A stretch of 64,000 nucleotides of DNA from Paramarasmius palmivorus (Eukaryota > Basidiomycota > Agaricomycetes > Agaricales > Marasmiaceae). The notes below the pieces were generated by a model, which was not told the origin of the DNA, did no database searches, and worked only from the letters and a program-made list of their open reading frames with translations. Location: NCBI GenBank assembly GCA_037176845.1, contig JAYKXP010000096.1:1-64000 (forward strand), given 5' to 3'. The translations under genes were made by a program, and so were the position numbers. Positions 10,901 through 22,661 of this stretch are shown here, piece after piece; position 1 is the first letter of the stretch, and each line of letters starts with the position of its first letter.

Positions 10901-12858
10901 GATTATATATGCTTGCCCTCGAGTTGCCTGGTGGGAAAGAAAAAAAACTTCGGTGAAAAGTGGTAGAGCACAATATGAGATACAAACCTTCCTTATCGCT
11001 TCGCCAAAGACTACAGTAGCCAAGCTGCTCGGCGGCACTGAATACTCGCAGAGCCGCCCTACGATATTGGACTCGCGGATGTTTGATTCCTTGATCAGAA
11101 CGGTGTCCTTTCTCCTCCATGATCCTATACGCGACGATCTCCTGTGCGAAGGCGGGCCGCCTTGAATCGTGTCCACCCGGGCAGGATCAGAAGCTAGGAG
11201 TATGCCAACTCCTCTGGTCTTCGCAGACAAGATACGAGAACCCGTCGATTCGGAAGGGATGATATCGTAATGGCGATTTTCGCTATCTTCTTTATCGGAA
11301 TGCGTACTAACAGTCACGAAGGGTAACTCCTCAGTAACGGGCTATTCCAGAAGGAAATCCTACTTACATATTCGCAGTCACACGCTCATACGATAGCCCA
11401 AGTGGCAGGTCGACGATGACACCAACATCTATTTAAACAAATGTCAGGAAAAAAACCGGTGATATCTAGCGAGTAAAATATGAACTTTAGACTGACCTGT
11501 TTCGAAAAAAGATTGTTCCTTGATAGCCAAAGGTAACAACGATTCGGCCTCAGAGATAAAGTCCTGTACAGCACGAACAGGCGTAGTAAAGCCTCGAGCA
11601 ATTGCGAACAGTTTCCGCCATAGGCTCGATTCCAACCTCGATAAAATAGGCGGCCGGGTCGTTCCATAATGAAACCAAGCCTGCCACTATTCAGCACACA
11701 AAACAACCATGTAACGCCTATCGTTGTGCTTACCCTCAGGATATACAACTTGGTTATATTGGTGGACATCGGCGAGAAGTCGACTAATAGTAAGATGGGT
11801 GTTATCGCCAGAGCCAACAGCAAAGGCTGGCGTATCCTAGACGGGGAAGGCAACTTCGAGACAGAACAGTCGTGAAGCAAAGAACTATATGAAATCCACG
11901 CCAAAACAACACGACAGGACGATTTGCACCGAACAAGAGACATCCATTTGCGGATACCGACCATCAGATCATGTTCCACTGAAAAAACCGATGAAACCTT
12001 ACCTGGTGACCCCCTTGTATAGCTCGCTAAAAGTAGAAGGCAAATCGCTATACCCCTGGAGATATATCAGGAAGGCCAAACAAAAGCACCTACATAAGAA
12101 ACTCACTTGCAAGGCATAATTAACGCAGAAAGCTGCAGCATGTATGTTCTGCACAATCTTAGACAGGCTCCTGCCATCGGAATCCGTGGACAGTCCTTGC
12201 AGAAGCGCATAGCCAACGTACGCGAGCCCCTGCTCCCTGGGAGCATTCACTTTCGACGCCTGCAATAACGCAGGCTTCACAGAGTTTGACTTGAGAATAT
12301 CCCGGACATTCGCTATCACATTCGGCCAGCCTCGACCGTCTGCAATAGCTGGAAGTCCACGCTGAAAGCAACCACCAAAGACGTCAAATAGAGACGCAGG
12401 GAGGAAATAAGTAGACTTCGTACTAGCTTCTGTGTTTCCCCTACAACCGCTGTTCTCGGGACAACACGGTTCAGGCAAGTAGAAGCATCTTCCATCACTT
12501 TTGCAGGAACCTGCCGGTCTTGTACTTGTATACAGGAAGCAATATCCAGTAGACGCAGTGCAAACAGATGCGAAACAACCGGTGCCGCAGACTTTCGTGT
12601 AGGAACTAGTGCAGTCCGATTAAATGCCACGTCTTTATAGGCGTCCTCCCGACACCCTTTGTCGACATCGCTGAGTAAGTTAGTCGCCATTATCTAAATG
12701 AATGACTTATGTGGGCGACACAATGCAGGCAAGAGTGTGTAGCTTACCCGTAGGTCTTCAGGCAGCAGCAATAACCTATCAGTAGTGTAACCGACAAAGG
12801 GACTGAACCAAGGCATGTCGAGGAACAGCGGCACTGTAGATGGATCAACACCTTCCAT
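7947..12858 (-). CDS. Large multi-exon protein with a degenerate JmjC-like domain
   Basis: Rebuilt by splicing short introns by eye, starting at MEGVDPSTVPL and running in frame through more than ten exons. Examples of introns: 12656-12714 region, 12396-12335 region, and one near 9947-9890 that starts GTAAGTTCG and ends TTACTTAG. Across that last intron the product reads AILLFPGDR then VCLPAGTPYDIVT, followed by CHATYFLCFATMEQT. This aligns by eye to the Agaricomycete JmjC-like family, whose members read LLxPGxRLxMRPxTPHAV with a CHGGHFY block. The upstream WHFIATANAV...LLPDGLNTE block matches the HxD region. All three Fe ligands appear replaced (H to M, D to L, H to Y). A hydrophobic segment (LLLALAITPILLL) and a Cys-rich part near 8590-8720 are also present. 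The final 600 bp are uncertain: the frame runs into the Helitron, suggesting a truncated 3' end. Confidence 0.6.
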
Positions 12859-13351
12859 TCGAGGACCACCTTCTACCGGCAGTCAGCAAAGATATAATAA
12901 CGAAAGCAGACGTACTCACTAGTCATGAAATTATAGGGAAATCGCAGGTTGGGTAAAAGAGATAGAATACGAGGACAACACAGAAGCGAGGCAATCAAAA
13001 TTCACGTTATAGCAGGTTATGTAAGCACACGTGGACGTGCTCAAGATCACAATGGGACCATTGCGATTCATCTACAACCACGAAGTATGCCTACAAACCG
13101 AGTACGTATAAAGGACGCCCGTCATCACAGCGTATGGGTAATAAGGTCTGTGAGCGTGCATTTCGTCCTGTGTAACTGCTAACTTTCGTAGCCCTGTACG
13201 CTTCAGCGGAGACGTTACCCAACACCAAGTCAAAACACCAACCGACCGAGGTCACAGACGTAGCCAAGGAGGAAAAAAACGCGGAGTACATTCATCCAAA
13301 CTAGATAAAACTAATACACGCTCGCCGGACACAATACTACATACAGGTAAA
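12859..13351. other. Intergenic, no gene recognised
   Basis: Between the start of the JmjC-like gene and the stop of the next minus-strand gene. It must contain the promoter of the former. I see no convincing coding frame in it. Confidence 0.4.
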
Positions 13352-14344
13352 CTATGCCAGAACAGCACGATGGAGGGTATCTAGCAGATCTTTCATAAAA
13401 ACAGGCATAGACGAAAACGGATGACTGGAAGGCGAAGCAAATAGTCCAATCCGAGAAAGAACCGTATCAGTAGTATCGCTATTTGGAGACGGCGAGTAAT
13501 GAAATATTCGACGGGAAGCATTGATACGTCGTTCGGCGGACCCCACAGACGGTAATGCTTGTAGCTGAAACCGTAGAGAGAAGCGAAACCCTAAACCACC
13601 ATTAAACTTTGTACATTGGGAAAGGATACGACGTACCGTGAGCCTCGACTTTAGCGTCACGAAAGAAGGACGTGTAGATTACACACTCTGCCGCATAGTC
13701 TACCGAATTAGGTAGTTCGCCTTCGTAAGCCTCGATGCGTTGTACGTGGAGCCCAGTGGATGCACACAGCAATGTCATATGCAGTTGTGTCACGACATCA
13801 AGCTCATTTTGCCAATCTACAACGGATATCAGCATACAAGTGCGACCGAAATGGAACATCATCACCTCCTTCCGTGAACATCGAAGGAAAGGCATGATAT
13901 TTGGGGTGTCTGAGTCGAAATGCATTTTCCAGAAAGACACTGTAAGGCAGATGAGAAAAATGCGGAGTTTCTGAAAGAAGGGGTCGCGCGTAGACCTAGA
14001 AGGGTGGATCTGTGGTTGGTAAAATGATGCAGCATTGACTTGTGACAACAGATTCCTGAGCTTCGCTATTAAATCGTCTTTGTCTAGAGGTCATTGTATA
14101 TCAGATAGGTACCCCGGATTTGTCAAGTAACACACCAGCGAGTCTTCGTTCCAGTTCGGTTCTCCGTCGGTGCTCTGAACTGGAGACAATCAGCACGAAA
14201 GCCTGCCTGGTATGATAACGACGACCTCTCAGACAAATATCGAGACATTGACTCTTCTTCCTAATAGTTGATTAGCATCGTATAAATGCAATAAATGTGC
14301 CTTACCAGCATACGTGCCGCCTCGGACGGAAATTCGTACTGCAT
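13352..14344 (-). CDS. Spliced gene of unknown function
   Basis: Proposed start MQYEFPSEAARML at 14344, followed by an intron with a GTAAGG donor. The next exon reads CLDICLRGRRYHTRQAF and continues to VLLDKSGVP. Further introns lie near 14105-14050 and 13634-13589 (GTACGTCG to GGTTTAG). The 46-nt second one joins AKVEAHG to FRFSLRFQL and opens the frame to the stop at 13352. The protein would be roughly 280-300 residues. I do not recognise the family: it has no signal peptide and no obvious catalytic motif. The middle exons are less certain than the last two. Confidence 0.45.
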
Positions 14345-14794
14345 AGAGCAGGGAGAATAAGGGGGAAGGAGAGGGTGAAAGGAAGAAAGAGAAGCGTGTC
14401 CTAGCTGAGAAACACGATCACGTCACGTGAAGAAAGCATAAACCACAGCCACCTATGTGGACCCGAACTCCTTCGACCGCAAGACACGATATTGACTAAG
14501 TCAGGCCCTCCTTCACGAACAGAAACAACTTGCTGAATCCGATTTCCAGCACCACAGTTCTCTATACAGCTACAGGTAACGAATGGACCAGAATGAGGGC
14601 AAAAATTGACTCGAGTGGCGAAGAGCCTAAAGCGGATCTATCAAACTAGGAACTTCTAGTCGCAGAGACAAACTGGAAAGGTTCATGACAGACGGTGCAA
14701 ACCGAAAATCGTCCAACCATAAATGTCACTCAGTCAAATCGCCCTTGCGTCCTTTCATTCATCGCTCAGCCTCACAAGAACCAGAAAACACACA
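14345..14794. other. Divergent intergenic region
   Basis: 450 bp separating two divergently transcribed spliced genes. Purine-rich tracts are present around 14350-14400. No additional coding exon is convincing; it is presumably the shared promoter region. Confidence 0.4.
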
Positions 14795-16202
14795 ATGGAT
14801 CGTGCCTCTGAAGCCCGCGCACCAATCTATAACGATTTCTTGCATTTGTGAGTGTGTTGGCCCTCGCGTACTTCATCGATGGGGATGACTGATATCCAAC
14901 AGTCCTCACACCATCCTCACGCCTATTTTCGACAACATGTCCGTATCCCAGTTACGAAAAATGCGCAGGGTATCAACAACGGCCATGCAAGAAATCCGAG
15001 CATACGACAAGATAACTTTCAGCGAAAAACAGTTGTACAAACAATTTTTCTCCGCCGACGACATAGATCGCTTCCGCGCCGTGCAATCTAAAACTCGAGC
15101 GCTAGCGACAGGTGACGCCATAACGTTTCACCTGGCAAGAACACCAGTACAAGCCACACTGTTGAAGGTGCTGGTACCCACAGATGGCCTCCTGGACATG
15201 GGCAAGTTCATATTATCCGCTAACTTCAACTTTGTACAAGCAAGCTACTACGTGGGAAACACGTACACAACGGACATTTCATCATCTTTCAACGAATCCT
15301 TCAGAAAAGACTGCACCACGCGAATCGTCACCTTAGAGGAAGGCAACGAAGACCGTCCATCGGGCGGAATTTACACCTTCCAGAACTCGATCGGAGTCAC
15401 CGTGGAATTGACACGAACACTGAACGAACCGATCGACGCGGTCTTGGCACAGCGGTCAAGTAAGTGGTATCGCCTTTACACCAAACGAAAGCTGATACTT
15501 GCGAACACAGCTCTTGACATGAACTTCGCAACGCACAACGAAATCGTATCCCTCTATCCACGAAGCAGTTTCATAGAGAAGAAGGCATTCTATATGAACG
15601 AGCGGGACACGCTTTCAGGAACAACCGACGACCAATACATCATTCAAGGGTGGACGTTCGCCACTATGATATCCGCAGTAACAGCTCTGGATACTGACCA
15701 CGAGCTATCCTTCAAAACCCGTTACGTCGGAGACCGTCACTGTTGGATTGTCAGATTCGAACAACCTGTTCAGTCTGACACTCCAGGAACCACATCTGAA
15801 ACATCGATGTTTAACGACTTACTTTTCCTCTCTTCTTGGCACACCTACTGTCCCACCCCCTCTTCCACACAATTGATTCGAAACCAAGCCTCTTGTGGCT
15901 TCCCGCCACATTCTCTTGTGATAACATGGGAAGCAGAAAAGGCATTATGGGCATATGATTGTATCAACATGGTCAACGACATATACAGCGCTCGGGTTTG
16001 TCAAAACGAAGATGTCGAATGCTTAGATCTATTGAACAGCTTTGGTGAAGCACAAAAGGACGATAGGCGAGTTAACAATCGACATCAACACTATCAATAC
16101 CTAATCAAGCGTGTCATGGTTCACAGGATCTACCTGCACGGCGACTTCCCAGCCGAAGCATCAGATTGGGGACCGTCGCAGGAAGACGAACTGAACCAGT
16201 AA
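14795..16202 (+). CDS. F-box-like protein with a degenerate nucleotidyltransferase-like domain
   Basis: Two exons: 14795-14847 (MDRASEARAPIYNDFLHF) and 14903-16202, joined across a GTGAGTG...CCAACAG intron, giving 450 residues. The N-terminal part (TILTPIFDNMSVSQLRKMRR) resembles a diverged F-box. The following ATGDAITFHLARTP...LLKVLV stretch aligns by eye with an Agaricomycete family reading ISGSTALQFFDR...SDLDLYV, a nucleotidyltransferase-like GS...DxD motif. Here both acidic residues are lost (DLD to LLK). A later SLYPRSSF...GWTFATM block also matches that family. In F-box proteins the N-terminus recruits SKP1 and the rest selects substrates; catalysis is unlikely here. The gene ends 47 bp before the next plus-strand gene. 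Confidence 0.55.
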
Positions 16203-16249
16203 GGGATATCTATCGAGGGTGTTGTAGCAGACTAACAACTATACCAAGG

Positions 16250-17033
16250 ATGACTACTTACGAACAAGCTCTTCATACTACCACTCGCTTCTTGACCAAG
16301 TTGTACCCCATCCTAGAATCCAACTTTGTCGAAAGTAGCGCATTCACGCAAATGCGACAGGACTTCCAGGCTTCCGTCGAGCTTTACTCAGTTTTCGGAG
16401 CAACTATTCAATGCCCAACTGGACATACTGTATCGACATTGATCAAATGCATCGAAGACATGAACCACACCCGCTTCTGTTCCGGAGCAAAAGTGAGTCT
16501 TCGTTACAGCGGTAATGCGGAATGCACCTGACGTCGCATAGTTTTCGCTATACTTTGATCTCGAATGGGAAGAAGATAGACTATGGACCCGTTGCCATTT
16601 TCACGTGCCGTTGCACATCCTAGCATCGGTAAAAGAAGATCTCAAATGTTGGTCCGAAGAGGAGTTCACCAACGCTTACTTGAAAGTAGTTATCCTTCAG
16701 ACTGACGAAGAAACCCGACCACTATAACGACGCGTACATAGAACGACCCTCACCTCCTATCCGCGTGCCACATATATTACAAATACGATGTATTCTTCAC
16801 CGAAGCCACAAATAAAGCATTGGAACTCAGACGCGTATTGACATTGCACTGATCCTCAGATTATCCACCAGTCAAACTCCATTTGCTGCAGGTAGGCTAC
16901 GAAGGTAGCAGCAGTCACACGTAAGTGCATGCAGGCGAAAGGATGTACAACCCCACGCGTCGTCATACTGCAATCTTCGCGACTTCCAATCGACAGAGGA
17001 CCAGAAACCCCAAACAACTATATATATTCCTAA
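16250..17033 (+). CDS. Small PrimPol-like archaeo-eukaryotic primase (AEP), spliced
   Basis: Exon 1 (MTTYEQALHTTTRFLTK... to FCSGAK) joins, after an intron from 16491 to 16539, to FSLYFDLEWEEDRLW. A second intron (GTAGTTATCC to GTACATAG) leads to NDPHLLSACHIYYKYDVFF. YFDLE matches motif I of eukaryotic PrimPol (hLYFDLEF), including its Cys/Gly-rich lead-in. ACHI lies 52 residues after the motif I Asp, close to the spacing of the SxH motif II in human PrimPol (about 55). Motif III cannot be assigned with confidence: two acceptor choices near 16855-16897 give different C-termini, and the version ending at 17033 contains a GSSS segment. The protein is about 200 residues, far shorter than animal PrimPol, and lacks its zinc knuckle. 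If active it would synthesise primers or bypass lesions. It could be a remnant. Confidence 0.5.
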
Positions 17034-17170
17034 ACATACTGCAAAAAACCACCAGCCGACTACCATACTACACTTGCAAGTCAAAGTATCGTAGGGAATG
17101 TCAAGGCCACCAACAACGACACCAAGGGAGAGGGAACGGTCGGATTACACAACTAACAGGGGATATCAAT

Positions 17171-20100
17171 CTACATATCTACCTTCCCCAATACAATAGC
17201 GAACAAAGCATTGAAATGTACAGTATGGTGAGCGTTGGTAGACCCGCGAAAGCCTGTAATGGTGAACGCCACCGTCACGAGCGAGCCTTCTTCCACTTCG
17301 GGATAAGGATAAGTGGGAAGTGTATGATACCTTTCCCAGTCCCGGCCACCGAACTGAAATCCTTTGGTACCTATCGTCGTTTTCCCGTCATAAAGCGGAA
17401 CTTCAACTAGTCAATAAGAGACATGCATAGAAAACAAACCAACTCACTTCCTTCGTCAAACAGCCGATAAGCAGGCGCACCGGCGACCAAGACATTCACA
17501 CCTGCGATTCCACGAGCGTCTGTATCCCCAGCACCAGATCGTACGCCATCCCCCCTCGCAACCGAAGAGGCTGCTGAAGAAGACCCAGCTTTAACGGGCG
17601 AGGAGTACGGTGTCGACGCGAGCTTATCAGTTTCACGATCATTTCCTAATCTCAGTAGCTCAGTATATAATTTACAACGAAGATCAACAAACAATACTCA
17701 CGGCGGGGAGTCCAACCCTTACGCTTGGTCTGAAAAACGACAGCACTATAACGACCGGGAGCATGCATTTGATTGTCGTTGAAGTAAGTGCCTAGGTTGC
17801 ATTGGAATATTTCCCAATCGTTTTCCATAGGACGAATATGAAGCTGTTTGACGTATGACTCGCCTACTTCCCGACCTTGACTCACGAAACTGCGATGACA
17901 TACTCCCGTGAAGATGAAAACCGCATTCTGAGTGCCCTGAGCATGAGGTACCCGGATACACTCCCAAGAGCGAACGAAAGACATGAGTGGCACCCTCACG
18001 GGGCTCTTGAAGTCTCTATACTCCGCAAAGACAACAGATCTGACCAGTTTGCTGCCAAATGTGAACTAAAGCCTCTTCAGAGCATACTGATCTCAGACAT
18101 ACCTTCGTACCCTATTATTCACTTTGTCGACAACGCCTCCGTAGGACACAGGAACAAAATCATCAAACGCATCCTCCGTATTACTGTATCCAATGAATTT
18201 GGCCCGGCGAAGACTAAAGTTAAAGTTAGTAGTGGATTCACCGAAGACAAAAAACATGGACATACGTGTTAATCCACGTCAAACTATCATAAAGATCCAC
18301 AAGGTCCGGATGAATACACTCTCGATTCAACAAGGGAGCAACTGTCACTGCCTTTGGTCCAACTTGGTCGGACTCGACTTCGTCTTCCTCGGAGTACTCT
18401 TCTTCATCTTCTGGAAGGACAACCCCTGGCAAAAAAACAGCCTCGTCCCTCGTACTATAGGAGGCCGAAGTTGGTTCTTTGTACCTATACGAAATTTCAA
18501 TAAAGCTGTGAACCAGCATCACAAACGACTCACCCCTTTGAAGGGCTGCTACCGCTCTCTTTCTTCTCCGTTCCCAGTTTGTCGCTGGCGGTGTATCGAT
18601 GTTAGTCGTACGGACTAGGAATGAAGAAGTGACTTACTCTTTACAAACAACTTTTGCTCCACGACCCCGACGAGGGCTCTCATTGACGGAAGGGCGACCA
18701 TTGCTGGACAGGACCGCAGGAACACCACGGTCGGAAGTTCTACGGATGAATTTGTTAGGAAGCGAAAGATAGAAAGCCACGATCCACCGCCTACGTACCC
18801 TACAAGGCCGGATGGATCCCCAGAACTTTTCTTCTTAACCGGTGTAGAAGGCCGCCTGTGGGAAGAATGGCGAGAAGATAATGAAAAAAGAAACAAGTCA
18901 AATCAACTACTGAAAATAAAAAATAAAAATAAAATAAAAAAATATAATAAGAAAACCCTGCGTATCCAGCATTGGATATCCGCCGTGAAAGCTTGTCGAA
19001 AGGAAGATCGTACCTTGTAGGCGCGTGGACGTCCACAGGAGACAACACCGGCGACAAAGCTCTCCCCTTCCCCCGTACATCAACTCCTGATCCACTTCTA
19101 AAACACAGGTCAACCCACACGTAGGGACTGCAAAGAAGAGCCCAGCTTACTTTCCCGGTCTTGCAAGTATAGTAGAAGGCGAAGGTAGATCCTCATCAGA
19201 ATCAGTGACGGGCCTATCTGAGCGGTCACCAAAATAGAATGCAACGAAGAGGGCCATTACACACCTGATATCACCGAACCTTCCCAACGATTTTGCCCTG
19301 CACACGAGCGTTAGGACACCAAAGTCAGAAGAATAAGTTGTAAAATATCCACTAACGTTTCTAGTTCAGGAACGTCCGATGCAACCGGAGAATGCATAGA
19401 TACATCAGAGTGTTGGTCCTCGTCTCGCGGTTCAGCTTTGTTCTTGTTCCTACTACCAGCAGGAACGGACGAACGCTTGCGAGGGGTACGAGGCTTATAT
19501 GATCCATCGGATTCACTATACATCCCACGTGAGAAAGAGCACCTCTTCAAATGCTCGACAGTTACACACCGTCGATTATTCTCCCTTTCGCTCTCACTGT
19601 CAGGTACCAACGCGTCCAACCTTGAACCTACAGTTAGAGACACGTGCAACAGGGTGATCATAGAACCTACTTCGACAACAATTGAGAGCTTGCACCACCA
19701 GCATTAGCAGCGCGCTGCGTAGGCTTGCGACTATCGGAAAGACGTCAACGATAACCCTACAAAAAGATTCCAAACACTCACCTCCGGGCACCAGTCCGTT
19801 TACCAGGCCCATCATCAACTCCTTCCTCTTCCTCGCGGCCATACGTGGTGGAACTTCTGAAAAGCCCTATTAGCTCTGGACTCCATCTGAAGACTCTACA
19901 AATGTATATTACCTTCCCATTTTACGTGGAGAGAGGGTCAGATCTTTGACTCGTATCTTCGACGGAGAACAGCTATAACAACCAGCGTGAGTACAGTCAT
20001 AAGGCAGGACATGAAAAATCAATATACTTTTTGTCCTCACTGGCTCGACGTTTGCGAGCGAGCACAGTGTCGGCCCTGCAAAAGAAGGAAAATCGAAATG

Positions 20101-20916
20101 AACAGTCAAAAGTACGATTTGAACGGGATCAGGACTGAACATACTCCGTGGAACTACCTGTATCGCTGGCAGCCTCCACTTCGGAATGGGCAATCCTAAC
20201 GAACGGTTATTACATATATACCTAACAACACTGGAGGGCTTACTTGTCCTCGACATCGACGTCTTCTCTGCCCTGTTGACGGACCCCACGGCTAACATCC
20301 CAAGGATACAAGTTGAGAAATCGGACGCAAAGCAGACAAAAGCAGCATAATGCAACGGAAACGGAAGCATAGGTACGTTACGATACTAAATGACTTACCT
20401 GGGGCGAGTGTTCACCACTCTCACCAACACTTCACTATAGCACATGTCAATACGCCATCGATCACACTCGAGCTGACAACTCACTCATCGGACTCAACTG
20501 ATCCAAATCGTTTCACGGGTGTAACTGGGCGTTCGGGAGGTGCAGCTTTGCGCCTAAGGATTGAAAAACACTTAGACAGACGTTGAAAGGACTCGCCAAG
20601 AGAAAACACTCACGAAACCATCACCACAGAACCATCTGACTCCGCGTCATCTACCACAACCAGCCTCTTCTGTTCGCGATTCGAAGAATGGGATGGTCTG
20701 TGCACACTATTAATTGCACTGACCACGCAGGAAGCAGCCCTATACGGACTTAGCTGAAGAAAATACATCCGGAGAAGCAGACAGCCGACGATTAACATCT
20801 TCAGACTTGTCTTGTGTAACACGCTTGGTACTAATGAGGGGTAGAAAGGAAGAATAAGCCAGGAATAATCAAGAGACAGCTGTGGGGTCCTACCTATTCT
20901 TCCTCGGCGAAGGCAT
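17171..20916 (-). CDS. Long, mostly disordered protein with a conserved C-terminal region (family C, unknown function)
   Basis: Start MPSPRKN at 20916, with a TATAAAA box 80 bp upstream. At least twelve short introns were resolved with consistent phase, for example 18585-18637, 18475-18522 and 18207-18258. The first two thirds are low complexity: basic/Ser-rich segments (RPSTPVKKKSSGDPSG) and an acidic run (LPEDEEEYSEEDEVESD). The C-terminal 300 residues are ordered: WINTLRRAKFIGYSNTEDAF, VSQGREVGESYVKQLHIRPM, then EVPLYDGKTTIG, GFQFGGRDWERYHTLP and a final FNALFAIVLGKVDM. The YDG...GFxF...DW...LP...VVLG pattern is one I associate with a large Agaricomycete family of unknown function. It converges on the PrimPol-like gene (138 bp apart) and diverges from family D. 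Confidence 0.6.
18905..18960. repeat. A/T low-complexity tract inside an intron
   Basis: A run of AAAATAAAA-type repeats (poly-T/TTTTA on the coding minus strand) forms the polypyrimidine-rich body of an intron of the family C gene. No coding role. Confidence 0.7.
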
Positions 20917-20995
20917 ATCGAATACTCAAGTGAAGTAAAGCAAACAGCAGTTGGCGGGGACTTTGGATGGCGTATCAACTGTTAGAAATCCCATC

Positions 20996-21002
20996 TTTTA
21001 TA
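20996..21002 (-). promoter_or_regulatory. TATA box of the family C gene
   Basis: TATAAAA on the minus strand, 80 bp upstream of the proposed ATG at 20916. It lies in the 338-bp region between two divergent genes. Position and sequence fit a core promoter; the transcription start is not determined. Confidence 0.5.
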
Positions 21003-21254
21003 GAGTCGAACGCGCGTCCTCAGTGACATGTCCTGGCAAGCGAAAAGGTCCACAACAACGAAGAAGCATGCGCTCGGAACGAAGAAACGAAGAAGGGAGA
21101 GCCTCGACGAAAAGAACGGACGTGATGGTACAACAAGAGAACCCGGCGTAACCCTAAACCAAAGAAGGAAACCACGGAAAAAGAAATCAATCACGCCACC
21201 GTGTGACGTTCGCCTCTCAGACTACTGCCTTGCGCCAACCCTCAACACCCAACA

Positions 21255-22661
21255 ATGTTCGCTCGCGACATGGATCTCGGAGATGCAATCAAGGAAGCAA
21301 CTAACGGGGCACCTAGACAGGCAATACTCAGGGGCATCAGTTTCCAGACAAAGAGTACTTTGAACAGAAGCATGAGTACAAAAGTTGCGCAGCTAGTAAC
21401 ACTTCTGTCGCCAACTGACCATCTAATATCGATTCTTGGCTTAAACCATGGTTCACCCTTACTACCAATACGAAAAAGCAGGCATGTCCACCCGTCCAAA
21501 TCAGTCAACAATACCTAATTCGTTCTCTTCAGCTACAGAACTGGAACATCTAGCCAAATCAAGGCTGTTGACTGGATACCTTCAATATCCGATAGCCAAC
21601 TATTCACAGGTAGGATTAAAACCGCACTTTTCCTTCTTCTGACAAATGTCAACGTGCCACGAAGGTGATCGAACCGTCAACGTTCACATGTACCTCTACG
21701 GGTACAACGAAGGGGGGTGTATGGAGAGCAACGACCTCGATACAGGACACAGGTGATCTGGAGGAAATAGTGTTTACTGTACACGGAATACTGGAGCAAT
21801 GTGAACTGCCGCCCATCGTCAGGCCATTAGCCAAGTGAGTTTCACCGTAAACAGAAGGAGTATCGCTTACCAATGTTTAAACCGCTCCAACGTTAGTGCT
21901 TCGTCCGCAAAGTATTTACAGCAAAGAATTGTCCTCACAGGCCTGGATACACCAACATTCAACGATGCACTTGACGGTTTAGCAAGGGTCGAACACAACC
22001 TCAGGCTCAACCTTAGAGATTACAATCCACAGTTCCACGTAGGCAGTCGGGGAAATCAAGCCAAGCTACACCTCTCCAACCGCTACTTCACCAGCAAACG
22101 CTTTGCCGATGAAATGGAGCCTATCGCCTTCCCTGCCGAAATTGACCCCAAGGGTATACTAAACAGTATACAAAACGAATCCCTGGTGCACACCGCAGAA
22201 AACAGTGTAGAATATTACGAAAGATACTATCGAAACGGAGAACAGCTGTAAGAGGCAAGCATAACCAATATGTCCTCCGTCACTCATGAAAAACTCTCAG
22301 CTTTAGGAAAGTACATCCAGCGCATATCACGAAAGGCGACATTGTCGAAACACAGTTCACGATCACGCTCGTCGAAGCAGCCCACCATAAGGACACACTA
22401 TCCGAACCGCATTACATCACAAAACTCATTCTACGATCGATCACCCTTCTTGACCGGCATTTCTCCGAAGTAAGTGATCTACAACGGCACCGCCTACTCT
22501 TGCATATAACTGTCCCTCTACAGGAATGCCGTACTGCCATGTCCATGGCACCCAGGCGCAACGTGCTAAAGCGGAAAGTGGGTCACGATGAAGAACAAAC
22601 CCAAGAAGCGAGAGATAGGTTCAAAAGAATGACCATAGACAGTACGAACGACGTGCCTTAG
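21255..22661 (+). CDS. Spliced gene of family D (Agaricomycete family, unknown function)
   Basis: Starts MFARDMDLGDAIKEA. Later exons are well resolved. One ends in LLTGYLQYPIANYSQ at a GTAGGA donor. The next reads VIEPSTFTCTSTGTTKGG to PPIVRPLA. After a GTGAGTTT...GTTAG intron comes ASSAKYLQQRIVL to NSVEYYERYYRNGEQ. After another (GTAAGAG to GCTTTAG) come KVHPAHITKGDIVETQFT and LILRSITLLDRHFSE. The last exon ends KRMTIDSTNDVP. DPKGIL, VHTxEN, GDIVExQ and LRSxTLLD form a recognisable signature of a repeated Agaricomycete family, possibly a beta-rich fold. The exon/intron pattern between 21350 and 21450 is unresolved. The gene diverges from the family C gene, and the same pairing may matter functionally. 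Confidence 0.6.

Noticed and set aside
17877..18272. 131-codon plus-strand open frame
   Set aside because: It is antisense to well-spliced exons of the family C gene, whose splice sites and conserved C-terminal motifs are consistent on the minus strand.
18585..18637. Apparent ultra-short 23-nt intron (GTAAGTCAC...CCTAG) in the family C gene, with similar 24-26 nt candidates near 11980, 11340 and 16855
   Set aside because: Longer alternatives with normal spacing keep the frame better. Here a 53-nt intron containing a GACTAAC branch-like site leads into a correct-phase exon, and at 11340 a 61-nt intron does the same.
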